Below are positions 8,934-17,455 of a DNA stretch of 64,000 nucleotides, in pieces; positions within the stretch are counted from its first letter, which is position 1, and each line of letters starts with the position of its first letter. The notes below the pieces were generated by a model. That model had not been told where the DNA came from. It made no database searches and was given only the letters and a program-made list of their open reading frames with translations. Origin of the DNA: Aminobacter ciceronei (GTDB lineage: Bacteria; Pseudomonadota; Alphaproteobacteria; Rhizobiales; Rhizobiaceae); NCBI RefSeq assembly GCF_014138625.1, contig NZ_JACJHY010000027.1, forward strand, positions 1-64,000, read 5' to 3'. The position numbers were made by a program, and so were the translations under genes.

Positions 8934-9599
8934 TCACGACGCGTTGCCGGAACCGCGGATCAGTTCGGCCAGGAGGTTGGAGCGCTGACGCGCATTGCGC
9001 GGCGCGCCTTCGTCGGAGGAAATCTGCTCGAACAGCTTGAGCGCGTCGGCGAGCTTGCCTTCCTTCCAGGCGGCAAGGCCGAGCGCCTCGCGGGCCGAAT
9101 GGCGGAGCGGGTTGGTGTCGTTGGTCAGCGCTTCGACGCGGCCGGAGACATCGGCATAGCTGCCGTTGTCGACGAGCAGCAGTGCCGCACGCAGGCGGGC
9201 GACATCACGAATGACATTGGGGATCGAGCTGTCGGCAGCCACTTCGTCGAAGCCGGCGATGGCCGCCTTGAAGTCCCCCTTGTCGGCCTGGACGGTGGCG
9301 GCACGCATGCGGGCGAGCAGTGGATAGGCGCCGTAGCCGTCCTTTTCGAGCGCATCGAATGCGGCAAGCGCCTCGTCGGCCTTGCCGGAATTGGCGAGCG
9401 TCAGCGCCTGCGAAAAGCGGTCGCCGGAGCTGTTGGCCTTGGTCTCGACCCAATATTCCCAGGCCACGAACAGGCCGGTGCCGATAACGATCAGCACGGC
9501 AACGACGATGGCTGCGGGGCCATAGCTGTCCCACAGGGCCTTCGCCTTCTCCTGGCGAATTTCCTCGTTTACTTCACGAAAGAAACTGTCGTCCGACAT
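8934..9599 (-). CDS. tetratricopeptide membrane protein (YfgM-like)
   Basis: A 221-residue protein with a short cytosolic N-terminus, one membrane helix ([23 protein letters not shown], about residues 28-50) and a periplasmic TPR-like helical domain with repeated A-L/F-A patterns. It matches the architecture of E. coli YfgM, a partner of the SecYEG/PpiD complex. The placement directly upstream of der matches the yfgM-bamB-der neighbourhood of enterobacteria, although bamB is missing here. I chose the ATG at 9599, with an AGAGGTGA Shine-Dalgarno, over a TTG 9 bp further upstream. Confidence 0.8.
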   Translation of the reverse strand: MSDDSFFREVNEEIRQEKAKALWDSYGPAAIVVAVLIVIGTGLFVAWEYWVETKANSSGDRFSQALTLANSGKADEALAAFDALEKDGYGAYPLLARMRAATVQADKGDFKAAIAGFDEVAADSSIPNVIRDVARLRAALLLVDNGSYADVSGRVEALTNDTNPLRHSAREALGLAAWKEGKLADALKLFEQISSDEGAPRNARQRSNLLAELIRGSGNAS

Positions 9600-9764
9600 G
9601 CTGTCCAATCACCTCTGCCCCTCGGGGGCCGTTTGAGCCTGCGTTTTAGCGGAATTTCGCCGCCATGGAAGGGGGCGGGGCGGAAATTCGGTTCCTACGG
9701 GTTCTGGGTGCAGTGAGAGCCAGTCGTGACTTACGAAGTCAACCTTTGACGTCATGCTCCTTCG

Positions 9765-9989
9765 CACCCCCCTCTGGCCTGCCGGCCATCTCGCCCACAA
9801 GGAGGGAGATCACGCCGTCATCAACGCCTCAGGCAATCACCACCGTAGCAGCGGCGGGATGAGCGCCGCCGGCGGAGCGACTAATCTCCCTCCTTGTGTG
9901 TGGGGGGTGAGATGCGGTCCGCGCAGCGGACGAAAAGCCAACTACTTGGCTTTTCGAGCATCGAACGCCCGGCAGGCCAGAGGGGGTGG
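9765..9989. repeat. inverted pair of rhizobial-type intergenic repeats with an inserted hairpin module
   Basis: The left copy (9765-9810) begins CACCCCCCTCTGGCCTGCC and ends AAGGAGGGAGAT. The right copy (9884-9989) is the same sequence inverted. It carries about 50 extra bases between the two conserved blocks. The extra piece folds into two hairpins: GTCCGC-GCA-GCGGAC (9917-9931) and CGAAAAGCCAA-CTAC-TTGGCTTTTCG (9931-9956). The rest of the 9600-10166 gap shows no convincing gene; reading frames through it are artefacts of GC-rich sequence. Blocks of this kind are common between genes in Mesorhizobium-type genomes. Confidence 0.7.
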
Positions 9990-10166
9990 GACGGAGCGCG
10001 GCAGTGGAGATTTGCCCGTGGAATTTGGCGCCCGAAGCCATCACCCCGGCTCCTTGGCCCAAATGGACGCATAGGCGGCGGGACGCATCCATGCCACATT
10101 TCGGCCCTACCGGCTGATCTCGCTCCAATATCGAACAAGCCCCCCGAAATTGCATCGAAGTTCGAC

Positions 10167-11165
10167 ATGACCAAAGCGTTCCCAGTCAGTGCTTTCGTAT
10201 CCGCGTCATTGGTCGCGTCCTCCGCGATGGCCGGGCCGGCGCCCAAGGTCGAGGACATCAAGAAGCCGCAGATCGTGCTGATCTCGTTCGACGGCGCGCA
10301 TGACCTCGCGCAATGGCAGCGCAGCCGGGAGCTTGCGGCGCGGACAGGGGCGCGCTTCACCTATTTCCTGTCCTGCGTGTTCTTGTTGTCGCGCGAGACG
10401 CGCAGCAGCTACCAGGCGCCCGGCAAGTCGGCCGGCAAGTCGAATGTCGGCTTCGCCATGACCAGACAGGAGGTTGTCGACCGCCTCGGGCAGATCAACC
10501 TCGCCGCATCCGAGGGCCACGACATCGCCAGCCACGCCTGCGGCCATTTCGACGGCGGCAAGTGGAGCAAGGCCGAGTGGACCAAGGAGTTCGACGCGTT
10601 TTCGACAATCATGCGCGACGCCTACAGGATCAACGGCATCTCGCCCGAGCCGGATGGCTGGGCGAGGATCGCCGCATCGGTGAAGGGTTTTCGCGCGCCT
10701 TATCTCTCCGACAGCAAGGGGCTGACGGCAGCACTTCGCGACAGGGGTTTTGCCTACAATGCCAGCGGCGTGTCGCGCGGACCGGAAGAACCCAGGCTCG
10801 ACGGCTCGATGATGGATTTTGCCCTGCCGGAGATTCCTGAAGGCCCCTCGGAGCGACGCATCATCGCCATGGACTACAATCTGTTCGTCCGCCACTCCGG
10901 CGGCGTCGACAAGCCCGCGGAAGCGGCAAGATTTGAAAGCCGCGCCTACGGCGCGTTCCGCAAGGCCTTCGACACGCAATATGAAGGCGGCCGTATTCCG
11001 TTGCAGATCGGCTTCCACTTCACGCTGATGAATGACGGCGCCTATTGGCGTGCGCTGGAGCGCTTCGCCGGCGAGGTCTGCGTGAAGGCGGATGTCGAAT
11101 GCATCAGCTATGCCGACTATGTCGGGCGGCAGAAGGATACAGCGCCGGTGCAGACCGGCGGGTGA
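10167..11165 (+). CDS. secreted polysaccharide deacetylase
   Basis: A 332-residue NodB-fold (carbohydrate esterase 4-like) enzyme. The N-terminus is a Sec signal peptide ending ASSAMA, with cleavage expected before GPAPK. The catalytic and metal motifs are recognisable: SFDGAH replaces the canonical TFDDGP, SHACGH carries the two metal histidines, and GFRAPY carries the conserved Arg. The domain boundaries and the SFDGAH variant suggest a divergent subgroup acting in the periplasm on an unknown N- or O-acetylated glycan. The reading frame is open upstream into the repeat region, but the signal peptide fixes the start at 10167. It converges on the sbmA gene. Confidence 0.85.
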   Translation: MTKAFPVSAFVSASLVASSAMAGPAPKVEDIKKPQIVLISFDGAHDLAQWQRSRELAARTGARFTYFLSCVFLLSRETRSSYQAPGKSAGKSNVGFAMTRQEVVDRLGQINLAASEGHDIASHACGHFDGGKWSKAEWTKEFDAFSTIMRDAYRINGISPEPDGWARIAASVKGFRAPYLSDSKGLTAALRDRGFAYNASGVSRGPEEPRLDGSMMDFALPEIPEGPSERRIIAMDYNLFVRHSGGVDKPAEAARFESRAYGAFRKAFDTQYEGGRIPLQIGFHFTLMNDGAYWRALERFAGEVCVKADVECISYADYVGRQKDTAPVQTGG

Positions 11166-11339
11166 GCTGGACGCGCGGGTAGGCCCACTCGCGCGAGCTT
11201 ACGCCCTTACCCGTTGGGACATGGCCGTGATCAGTCATCAACGCCATGCAGCGCGACCAAAAACCATTCGCATCAACAGAGTCGCCATGCCGTGATAGCG
11301 AAGCCGCAAGAGGGTGCATAACGCGCCCCCTCAGCTACT

Positions 11340-11388
11340 TGCCGATAACTGACTCCGGCGATCCAATGCCGATATCTGGCTCCGGCGA
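11340..11388. repeat. 23-bp direct repeat pair
   Basis: TGCCGATAaCTGaCTCCGGC and TGCCGATAtCTGgCTCCGGC, each followed by GAT, occur 26 bp apart with two mismatches. They lie between the convergent deacetylase and sbmA genes. Nothing else is recognisable in 11166-11412. Confidence 0.55.
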
Positions 11389-11412
11389 TTGCGCTGGCCG
11401 GGGCGCCGGCAC

Positions 11413-12687
11413 TCAGGCCGGCTCGCTCTCCGGTTCGGAGCCGGTCTTCTTCCGGTCGAGATAGCGCTGGTCGATATCGGGCAGCGCTTCACCCGACAGC
11501 GTCGCCTCAAACGCGCGCAGACGCTTGTGTACCGACTGCAGCTCGACGATCGTCGACCAGGAATTGAGCAGGAACTGCAGCGATCCGGTCACGCGGCCGA
11601 AGGCATTCGAGATCTGGTTCATCGGGCCCAATGTGATCTTGTGCGCGACGATCGACGGCCCGAGGATGATGAAGGAGAAGATGTTGTCGGCCTGCAGGTA
11701 GGTGTAACGGACGACGTTGAAGTAGATGTAGTGGGCGTAGAGCCGGAAGTAGTTCTTGCGCACATTGGTGAAAAGCTCGGTGGTCGTCGCCGGCTGGGCA
11801 CGGTCGGCATGGTCCTCGCCATAGACCAGCTCCTTGCGGTAGGCAGCCTCGACGCGCTGGTTGCGGAATTGCAGGCCAGGCAGCTTCACACCGGCGAGCA
11901 TGACCGACAGCGTGCCGAGCAAACACCAGCCGATCGCGGCGAGGATGAGCGGCTGCGGGACAGCGCCGATGATCGGCAGCTCGGTGATGTGCTTCTGCAA
12001 CTCGATCAGAACAGGCAGGAAGGCGATCAGCGTCATGATCGACGCAACGAAGCTGGACCCCAGGTCTTCCATGATCTGGGCGAAACGCATGGTGTCTTCC
12101 TGAATACGCTGCGAGGCGCCTTCGATGTGGCGCAGCTTGCTCCAGTTCTGCATGAAATAGTCGTTCATGGCGGTGCGCCAGCGGAAGATCCAATGCTGCA
12201 CGACATAGGCGTTGACGACCGAAACGTTCATGCCGATCAGCGCCAGCCAGGCAAAGCTGGCCGCGCCGGCATAGAACTCGGCATTGGTCGAGTTGGTGGT
12301 GCCGCCCATCAGGCCCTGGACGTAATCGAAGAACGGGCCGTACCAGTTGTTCACGGCGACGCTGACCTGAACGTTGAAGTAGATCAGGAACAGGATGACC
12401 GAGGTGACGAGGATCGACCATTGCTGCCAGGGATGGGGCGAATACCAGCGCCAGAAGGCATAAAAGAGCAGGACGCCGGCGACATAGTAGATGTAGAACC
12501 AGATGAACGGTGCCGACAGGAACACCGTGATGCCGATGATGGGTGGCGTGCCCGGCGCCGCCGGAGGCAGGCCGAATACGGCGCCCAGCTGCGCCCCGCC
12601 GAAGAACCAGAACAGCACAAGCACCAGACTCCAGGCCGCAGCCGAGGTGAAGAACAGCTTCGGCTGCGGGAAGAACGATATGAACAC
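11413..12687 (-). CDS. sbmA: SbmA/BacA-family peptide antibiotic transporter
   Basis: A 424-residue inner-membrane protein of the SbmA_BacA family, a proton-driven importer of proline-rich and other antimicrobial peptides. In rhizobia BacA is needed for surviving legume NCR peptides. About seven to eight hydrophobic helices are visible. Family landmarks are FWRWYSPHPWQQW, NVQVSVAVNNWYG, WRTAMNDYFMQNW, QRIQEDTMRFA and NYFRLYAHYIYFNVVRY. There is no ATPase domain, so it is SbmA/BacA-like rather than BclA. Length is normal. The C-terminus is acidic (GSEPESEPA). It is divergent from the MAPEG gene. Confidence 0.92.
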   Translation of the reverse strand: MFISFFPQPKLFFTSAAAWSLVLVLFWFFGGAQLGAVFGLPPAAPGTPPIIGITVFLSAPFIWFYIYYVAGVLLFYAFWRWYSPHPWQQWSILVTSVILFLIYFNVQVSVAVNNWYGPFFDYVQGLMGGTTNSTNAEFYAGAASFAWLALIGMNVSVVNAYVVQHWIFRWRTAMNDYFMQNWSKLRHIEGASQRIQEDTMRFAQIMEDLGSSFVASIMTLIAFLPVLIELQKHITELPIIGAVPQPLILAAIGWCLLGTLSVMLAGVKLPGLQFRNQRVEAAYRKELVYGEDHADRAQPATTTELFTNVRKNYFRLYAHYIYFNVVRYTYLQADNIFSFIILGPSIVAHKITLGPMNQISNAFGRVTGSLQFLLNSWSTIVELQSVHKRLRAFEATLSGEALPDIDQRYLDRKKTGSEPESEPA

Positions 12688-12859
12688 GGTTCCGGGTTCC
12701 TTTCGGAGACGGGGGCATTGCCTGTTGGCCGCATGAAGTCACACTTCGTGGCACAAGGGAATCCCCTGCGGCGACCACCTGTTGCAATGCGAGCCGGATC
12801 GTGGCGATTTTCCGCACCGGAATATTACAGTTTGGTCATCTAGACAGTTCGGGGAGCGT

Positions 12860-13264
12860 ATGAACCAGTCAGCCCTTGCCGCAGCCGGCCTCTATGCGGG
12901 CCTGAACGCGCTGATATTGCTGTGGCTGACCATGGCAACCGCGCTGGTGCGGCGCAGGCACATGGTGGTGATCGGCGACGGCGGGGTGGCGCATCTCCGC
13001 CGTACGATGCGCGGCCATGCCAATGCCATCGAGAACATCCCCGTGATGCTGGTGCTGCTGGGATTTGCGGCAGCGCTCGGCGCGCCCATCCTGGCGATCC
13101 ATCTGCTGGGTGCTGCCTTCACCGTCGGCCGCACGCTGCATGCGTGGCATTTCAGCCATGCCGAGGCGGCGCAGTGGCAGCGGGCGACGGGCTTCGGGCT
13201 CAGCGTGCTGACGCTTGGCGCGGCAACTCTCGGCGTGCTCGGCCACGCCCTCCTTCTGCTCTAG
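12860..13264 (+). CDS. MAPEG family membrane protein
   Basis: A 134-residue four-helix membrane protein. The N-terminus LAAAGLYAGLNALILLWLT, then RRTMRGHANAIENIPVMLVLLG, is the MAPEG signature (membrane-associated eicosanoid/glutathione metabolism proteins), and GRTLHAWHFS follows in the third helix. Bacterial members may have glutathione transferase activity, but the substrate here is unknown. The ATG at 12860 follows GGGGAGCG. An extended open frame upstream is not conserved. It overlaps the convergent small gene by 4 bp. Confidence 0.85.
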   Translation: MNQSALAAAGLYAGLNALILLWLTMATALVRRRHMVVIGDGGVAHLRRTMRGHANAIENIPVMLVLLGFAAALGAPILAIHLLGAAFTVGRTLHAWHFSHAEAAQWQRATGFGLSVLTLGAATLGVLGHALLLL

Positions 13265-13464
13265 GCGCGGCACTCGCCCGGCACCGGCAAAGCAGGCCGG
13301 AAACCGCGGCCGAGCGGCAGATCGGCGAGCTCGCGCTCGTCCATGCGGGCGATGTCAGGATGGGAGAGCGGATCGCGCAGCCAGGCGAGGAAACGCTCGC
13401 TGTCGATGCCGTGGTTGTCATGCTTGCCTTGCAGCAGGGTGGCGAGGCTTGAGAAAATCTTCAT
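13261..13464 (-). CDS. small DUF1127-like protein
   Basis: A 67-residue protein starting at 13464 behind a strong AGGAGAAG Shine-Dalgarno. The C-terminal half (HPDIARMDERELADLPLGR) resembles the arginine-rich DUF1127/YjiS motif, in which a helix ending R-E-L-x-D-L/I is conserved. In rhizobia and relatives such small proteins bind RNA or act in phosphate, carbon or stress adaptation, but no role is established for this one. It lies head-to-head with the LysR gene, a frequent arrangement suggesting the regulator controls it. It overlaps the MAPEG stop by 4 bp. Confidence 0.6.
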   Translation of the reverse strand: MKIFSSLATLLQGKHDNHGIDSERFLAWLRDPLSHPDIARMDERELADLPLGRGFRPALPVPGECRA

Positions 13465-13615
13465 CTGACTTCTCCTGGGCGTTGATCCTTTCACGCTATT
13501 TTCGCTACAAACGCTGACGCTACAATCAAGAAATGCCGAAGCAGGAGTTTAGAAAATCTCAAGTCGGGCACTCAATCGCGTTCTCAATCGCGTCCATCTC
13601 AACGGGCTCCGCGCG

Positions 13616-14488
13616 GTGGAGAGCGTCGCGCGCTGCGGTTCGCTGGTCAAGGCGGCAGAGGAGCTCGGCGTATCGGCCAGCGCGGTCAGCCAGCAGATCG
13701 GCCGCACCGAGGCGCAGCTTGGCCGTGCCATCTTCCAGCGCACCGGCGCGGGACTGGCGCTGACTGCCTTCGGAGCGGAGTTTTGTGCGCGGCTTACGAC
13801 CGGCTTTCAGGAGCTGGGCCGCGCGGTGGCGCTGGCCGACGAGGCGGTAAGCAACGTGCTGGTGGTGTCGGTGGCACCGGCTTTTGCCTCGCGCTTCCTG
13901 GTGCCGCGGCTCAACCGCTTCAACCAGCGCCATCCCGAAATCAAGCTCAGGATCGACGCCTCGACCGGGCTTGTCGATCTCGACCATTCCGACGTCGACC
14001 TCGCCATCCGCATGGGCGACGGCACATGGCCCGATGTGCGGGCGGAGCTTTTGCTGGCGCAGGAGGTGTTTCCGGTCTGCGCGCCGGCGCTGGCCGCAAA
14101 GCTCAAGGAGCCGGCCGATCTCACGCATCTGCCCGTCATCGCCGACGAGAGCACGATGATCAGCTGGGAGCGCTGGTTCGAGGCGGCGGGGCTGGCAAAG
14201 CCGTTTCCTGTGCAACGGGCGGGGCCGTCCTTCACCGACCCGATCCTCGGTATCGACGCGGCGGTGGGCGGACAGGGCGTGGCGCTGGCCTGGCAGCTCC
14301 TGTCGGCCGACGCGCTGGCCGACGGGAGGCTGGTGGCGCCGTTCGGCATCACGGTCGCCAGCGGGCTCGGCTACTATCTGGTCAGCTCCAGACTGGGGCG
14401 GCCAGGCCGCAAGGTGCGCGACTTCACGACGTGGCTGCGCGAGGAAGTGGCGGCGACGATGGCAAGGTTCGGCACACGGGCGAAGTAG
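13616..14488 (+). CDS. LysR-family regulator (GcvA-like), 5' end unclear
   Basis: A LysR protein of about 290 residues. The helix-turn-helix is SLVKAAEELGVSASAVSQQI, and the periplasmic-binding-like effector domain contains DLAIRMGDG and the GIDAAVGGQGVAL element of GcvA-like members. The first usable start is GTG 13616, but coding homology clearly continues upstream in the same frame (LNRVHLNGLRA). That extension reaches back to a TAG at 13550 without any ATG, GTG or TTG. A 12-bp tandem duplication (CTCAATCGCGTT / CTCAATCGCGTC, 13571-13594) lies in the extension. The gene may use a rare start codon, or its first codons may be damaged. It is divergent from the DUF1127-like gene. Confidence 0.75.
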   Translation: MESVARCGSLVKAAEELGVSASAVSQQIGRTEAQLGRAIFQRTGAGLALTAFGAEFCARLTTGFQELGRAVALADEAVSNVLVVSVAPAFASRFLVPRLNRFNQRHPEIKLRIDASTGLVDLDHSDVDLAIRMGDGTWPDVRAELLLAQEVFPVCAPALAAKLKEPADLTHLPVIADESTMISWERWFEAAGLAKPFPVQRAGPSFTDPILGIDAAVGGQGVALAWQLLSADALADGRLVAPFGITVASGLGYYLVSSRLGRPGRKVRDFTTWLREEVAATMARFGTRAK

Positions 14489-14543
14489 CCGCGCGGAGGT
14501 TCAGCCGCGGGCTGCGGCCCGCCGTTTCCTTTCGCGAAAGAAA

Positions 14544-14894
14544 TCACTCCGGGAATGCGGCGTCGTAGGCCTCGGGCTTGAAGCCGACGAGGCGGCGGCT
14601 GCCGAGGTCGAGCATCGGGCGCTTGATCATCGAGGGTTGAGCGAGCATCAGTGAAATCGCCTTGTCGGCGTCGAGGCCTTCCTTCTCAGTGTCGGGCAGC
14701 TTCTTGAAGGTGGTGCCGGCGCGGTTGAGCACCGTTTCCCAGCCGAACTCCTTGACCCAGCTTTCCAGGCTTTTGCGGTCGATGCCCGCGGCCTTGTAAT
14801 CATGGAAGTCGTAGGCGACGCCGTGACCTTCGAGCCAGGTCCGGGCCTTCTTGATCGTGTCGCAGTTCTTGATGCCGTACATTTTGATCGACAA
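14544..14894 (-). CDS. ArsC/Spx-family protein (YffB-like)
   Basis: A 116-residue thioredoxin-fold protein of the ArsC/Spx superfamily. It has one N-terminal redox cysteine in IKNCDTIKKARTWL, then YDFHDYKAAG, TTFKKLPDTEK and the C-terminal PSMIKRPMLDLGSRRLVGF, where the Arg after K is the conserved ligand. There is only one cysteine at the active site, so it is more like YffB/Spx than an arsenate reductase. A TTG at 14894 is supported by GGAGG seven bases upstream; ATG 14882 is the alternative. No arsenic-resistance genes are nearby. Confidence 0.85.
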   Translation of the reverse strand: MSIKMYGIKNCDTIKKARTWLEGHGVAYDFHDYKAAGIDRKSLESWVKEFGWETVLNRAGTTFKKLPDTEKEGLDADKAISLMLAQPSMIKRPMLDLGSRRLVGFKPEAYDAAFPE

Positions 14895-14962
14895 GATCGG
14901 GCCTCCACAAGCGCGGCCGGCCGGGCGGACCCGACTCGGCCAGTTTCAGGTCCGGCTAGGTT

Positions 14963-15367
14963 CTACACCTCGACAGCTTTGGCAAGCGCGTGGCGCCAGG
15001 CGACCGCCTCGACTTCGACCATGATCTCGGGCAGGACGAGGGCGGTGACGACCATCGCGGAGGCGGCCGGCGGATTGTCGGCGAAGATGCGGTTCTTGAC
15101 CACGGCATAGGCCTGGTAGGCTTCGGCACTGGTCAGGTAGCAGCGCAGCGAGACGACATGGGCGAGCGTCAGCCCGGCCTCGGCCAGCACCGCCTCGATG
15201 TTGCGGAACACCTGCTCGGTCTGCCCGGCGGGATCGCCGACCGCGACGATCTGCTTGTCCTTCAGCGCCACCTGCCCGGACACGAGCACGAAGTCGCCGC
15301 AGCCGACGGCCTGACTCATGCCGGGGAAGGCCATGCCTGGAGGATTGAGACGTTCGACGTTGCTCAT
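14963..15367 (-). CDS. RidA/YjgF-family protein (non-canonical)
   Basis: A 134-residue Rid-superfamily protein. It has the typical SGQVALKDKQIVAVGDPAGQTEQVFRN-type core (split here: SGQVALKDKQ, GQTEQVFRNI) and the closing VEVEAVA strand. In RidA the catalytic Arg lies in the A-R-L-P motif just before that last strand; aligned from the C-terminal strand, this protein has Leu there. It therefore probably belongs to a Rid subgroup without enamine/imine deaminase activity. Its ATG overlaps the SMP-30 stop (ATGA), so it is the last gene of the four-gene operon. Rid proteins often accompany PLP enzymes, which fits the aminotransferase two genes upstream. Confidence 0.85.
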   Translation of the reverse strand: MSNVERLNPPGMAFPGMSQAVGCGDFVLVSGQVALKDKQIVAVGDPAGQTEQVFRNIEAVLAEAGLTLAHVVSLRCYLTSAEAYQAYAVVKNRIFADNPPAASAMVVTALVLPEIMVEVEAVAWRHALAKAVEV

Positions 15368-16215
15368 GGCCGTCCTGCTCCCGATGCTGGCGCGCGGACG
15401 ACATCGATGCGCCCTCCCCTCAGCTTCACCGTCATCTCAGGGTCGTGGTGCGGGGCAATACAGATGTAGAGGTCGCGACCGTCGGCCCCACCGAGGATGC
15501 AGGCATAGGGGTTGGCATCAGGGATGACGACCCGCTCAACGATCTCGCCAGCCGGACTGATGCGCAGCACCATCTTTTCGTAAGGCGATGCAGCCCAGAT
15601 GTGCCCCTCGGCGTCGAGGCAGATGCCGTCGGGCACATGGCCGTCGATCGCAGCGAACAGCCGGCGGTTGGACAGGCTGCCGTCGGCTGACATGTCGAAG
15701 GCGGTGAGACGGGCGGCCATCGACTCGGCGATGACGAGCGTGCGACCGTCAGGTGAAATCACCGCACCGTTGGGGCACATCAGGCCGTCCGCGGCGACAC
15801 TGATGGAGCCATCCGGCGCGACAGCGGCCAGCATCGTCGGCGCCGGCGGCTGGCCGGCGTAGAAGTCGAAGCCGATGTTGCCGACATAGGCGCGGCCTTC
15901 ACCGTCGACGACCATGTCGTTGGAATGGAACGGGTGGACGGCGGCGAGATCGGCATGAAGCACGAGTTTGCGGTCGCCAAGCCGTCGGAACAGCTTGCGG
16001 TCGTTCATCGAGACGACGAGCAGGTCGCCGTCCGGCAGCCAGCCCATGCCGGATGGGCCGCCGGGAACGGCGAAGCTGTCGCACCTGATTCCGGCGGCAT
16101 CCAGGACATGGACGAGGCCGTCATGCTGGTCGGCGAACCACAACTGGCCGTCATGCCAGCGGGGGCATTCGGGATAGACAAATCCCCCCGCGATCGTGCG
16201 AACAGAAAGCGTCAT
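15364..16215 (-). CDS. SMP-30/gluconolactonase-family protein
   Basis: A 283-residue six-bladed beta-propeller of the SMP-30/gluconolaconase/LRE group, typically Ca- or Zn-dependent lactonases. The ECPRWHDGQLWFADQ segment carries the first metal Glu, FHSNDMVVDGEG carries the Asn-Asp pair, and HVPDGICLDAEGHIW carries the catalytic Asp region. It overlaps both neighbours by an ATGA: the aminotransferase stop upstream and the RidA start downstream. This points to coupled translation. The lactone substrate is not known. The association with an aminotransferase and an Fe-S protein is unusual for a sugar lactonase. Confidence 0.85.
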   Translation of the reverse strand: MTLSVRTIAGGFVYPECPRWHDGQLWFADQHDGLVHVLDAAGIRCDSFAVPGGPSGMGWLPDGDLLVVSMNDRKLFRRLGDRKLVLHADLAAVHPFHSNDMVVDGEGRAYVGNIGFDFYAGQPPAPTMLAAVAPDGSISVAADGLMCPNGAVISPDGRTLVIAESMAARLTAFDMSADGSLSNRRLFAAIDGHVPDGICLDAEGHIWAASPYEKMVLRISPAGEIVERVVIPDANPYACILGGADGRDLYICIAPHHDPEMTVKLRGGRIDVVRAPASGAGRP

Positions 16216-17432
16216 GCCGGAACCCGGGCGCAAGCGCTGAGGATCTCGCCGAGCTTCTTGATGCCGCGCTCGATGATGTCTTCGCTGACATGGCTGTAGG
16301 CAAGGCGCAGGAACTGGCGGCCGTCGCTTTCGCCCATGAAACGTTCGCCGGGGCGGAAGAAGATGCCTTCCCTCGCCGAAAGCTCGGCGGCGCGCTGCCA
16401 GTCGACGCGCTCGTCGATTTCGAGCCAGAGATAGAACGAGCCCTGCGGCATGCGGAAGGTGACGTAGTTGCCGCAATGGTCGCGCACGGCGCGCGCTGCC
16501 GTCTCGGCCTTGCTTTTGTAAACCTTGTTGACCTCGGCGATATGCTCGTCGAGCAAGCCTTCCGAGATATAGGAGGTCATGACGCGGGCATGCCACTGAC
16601 CGACGCCGAGATCCTGGCGCACGGCGGCGATGGGTTCGATGGCGGCAGCCGGACCGGCGATCCAGCCGAGCCGCAGTGCGGGAGCGACGATCTTGGAGAA
16701 GCTGCCGCACTGGATGACGCGCTCGTCGGTGTCGAGGCTGAGCAGCGTCGGCAACTCCTCGCCGGCGAAACGCAGGTCGCCATAGACATTGTCCTCGATG
16801 ATGAGAAAGTCATGTTCGCTGGCGAGCTTGAGCAGTTGCTTGCGGCGCGGCACCGACATCTCGGTGCAGGTTGGCGTCTGGAAGGTCGGGATGGTGTAGA
16901 CGACCTTGACCTTCTTGCCCTCGGCTTTGACTTTTTTCAGCAAGGCTTCGAGCTTGTCGATGTCCATGCCGTGGTCGTCGACCGGCACTGTGCGCAGGTC
17001 GCCGCCGGCCATCTGCATGAAGCGCAACGCATAAGGGAAGGACGCCGCCTCGGCGACGACGACGTCGCCCGGATTGACGTAGCCATTGGCGGCAAGGGCG
17101 ATGCCCTGCACCGAACCCGAGGTCAGGATGACGCCAAGAGTGCCGAGCTGCTTGCCCTGGGTGCGTTCAATGCGGTCAGCGATCTCTTTGCGCAAGCCCT
17201 TGAAGCCGAAGACCAGCTCCTCATAACCGGTGGCCGGGTCGAAATAGTCGAGCACCTTGGCGCCGTGCTCGTCGAGCGCCTTGCGGGCGAGGCGAACGAG
17301 GTCCTCGGTGGGAAACGTCTCGGGCGCTGCCAGTCCCTGGTCGAAATTGAAGATCGCCGGCACTTCGGGATCCGGGAAGAACAGGGCAGGCCCGGAACCG
17401 GAGAGCTTGGCGCGCAGTTGATCGACAGGCAT
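16212..17432 (-). CDS. PLP-dependent aminotransferase, class I/II (MocR/2-aminoadipate type)
   Basis: A 406-residue fold-type I PLP enzyme without a GntR domain. Recognisable parts are ILTSGSVQGIALAANGYVNPGD (cofactor phosphate site), YTIPTFQTPTC, IIEDNVYGDLRF with the PLP-ring Asp, the Schiff-base Lys in GSFSKIVAPALRLGW, and FLRLAYSHV with the carboxylate-binding Arg. It resembles 2-aminoadipate/valine-type aminotransferases. The ATG at 17432 is preceded by AAGGAGGAAAC. It lies 23 bp after the FrhB-like gene and overlaps the SMP-30 gene by an ATGA. The amino donor and keto acid cannot be read from sequence. Confidence 0.88.
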   Translation of the reverse strand: MPVDQLRAKLSGSGPALFFPDPEVPAIFNFDQGLAAPETFPTEDLVRLARKALDEHGAKVLDYFDPATGYEELVFGFKGLRKEIADRIERTQGKQLGTLGVILTSGSVQGIALAANGYVNPGDVVVAEAASFPYALRFMQMAGGDLRTVPVDDHGMDIDKLEALLKKVKAEGKKVKVVYTIPTFQTPTCTEMSVPRRKQLLKLASEHDFLIIEDNVYGDLRFAGEELPTLLSLDTDERVIQCGSFSKIVAPALRLGWIAGPAAAIEPIAAVRQDLGVGQWHARVMTSYISEGLLDEHIAEVNKVYKSKAETAARAVRDHCGNYVTFRMPQGSFYLWLEIDERVDWQRAAELSAREGIFFRPGERFMGESDGRQFLRLAYSHVSEDIIERGIKKLGEILSACARVPA

Positions 17433-17455
17433 TGTTTCCTCCTTGATGATCGTTG

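Noticed and set aside
14544-14894. Arsenate reductase
   Set aside because: Single active-site cysteine and no ars genes nearby; closer to YffB/Spx.
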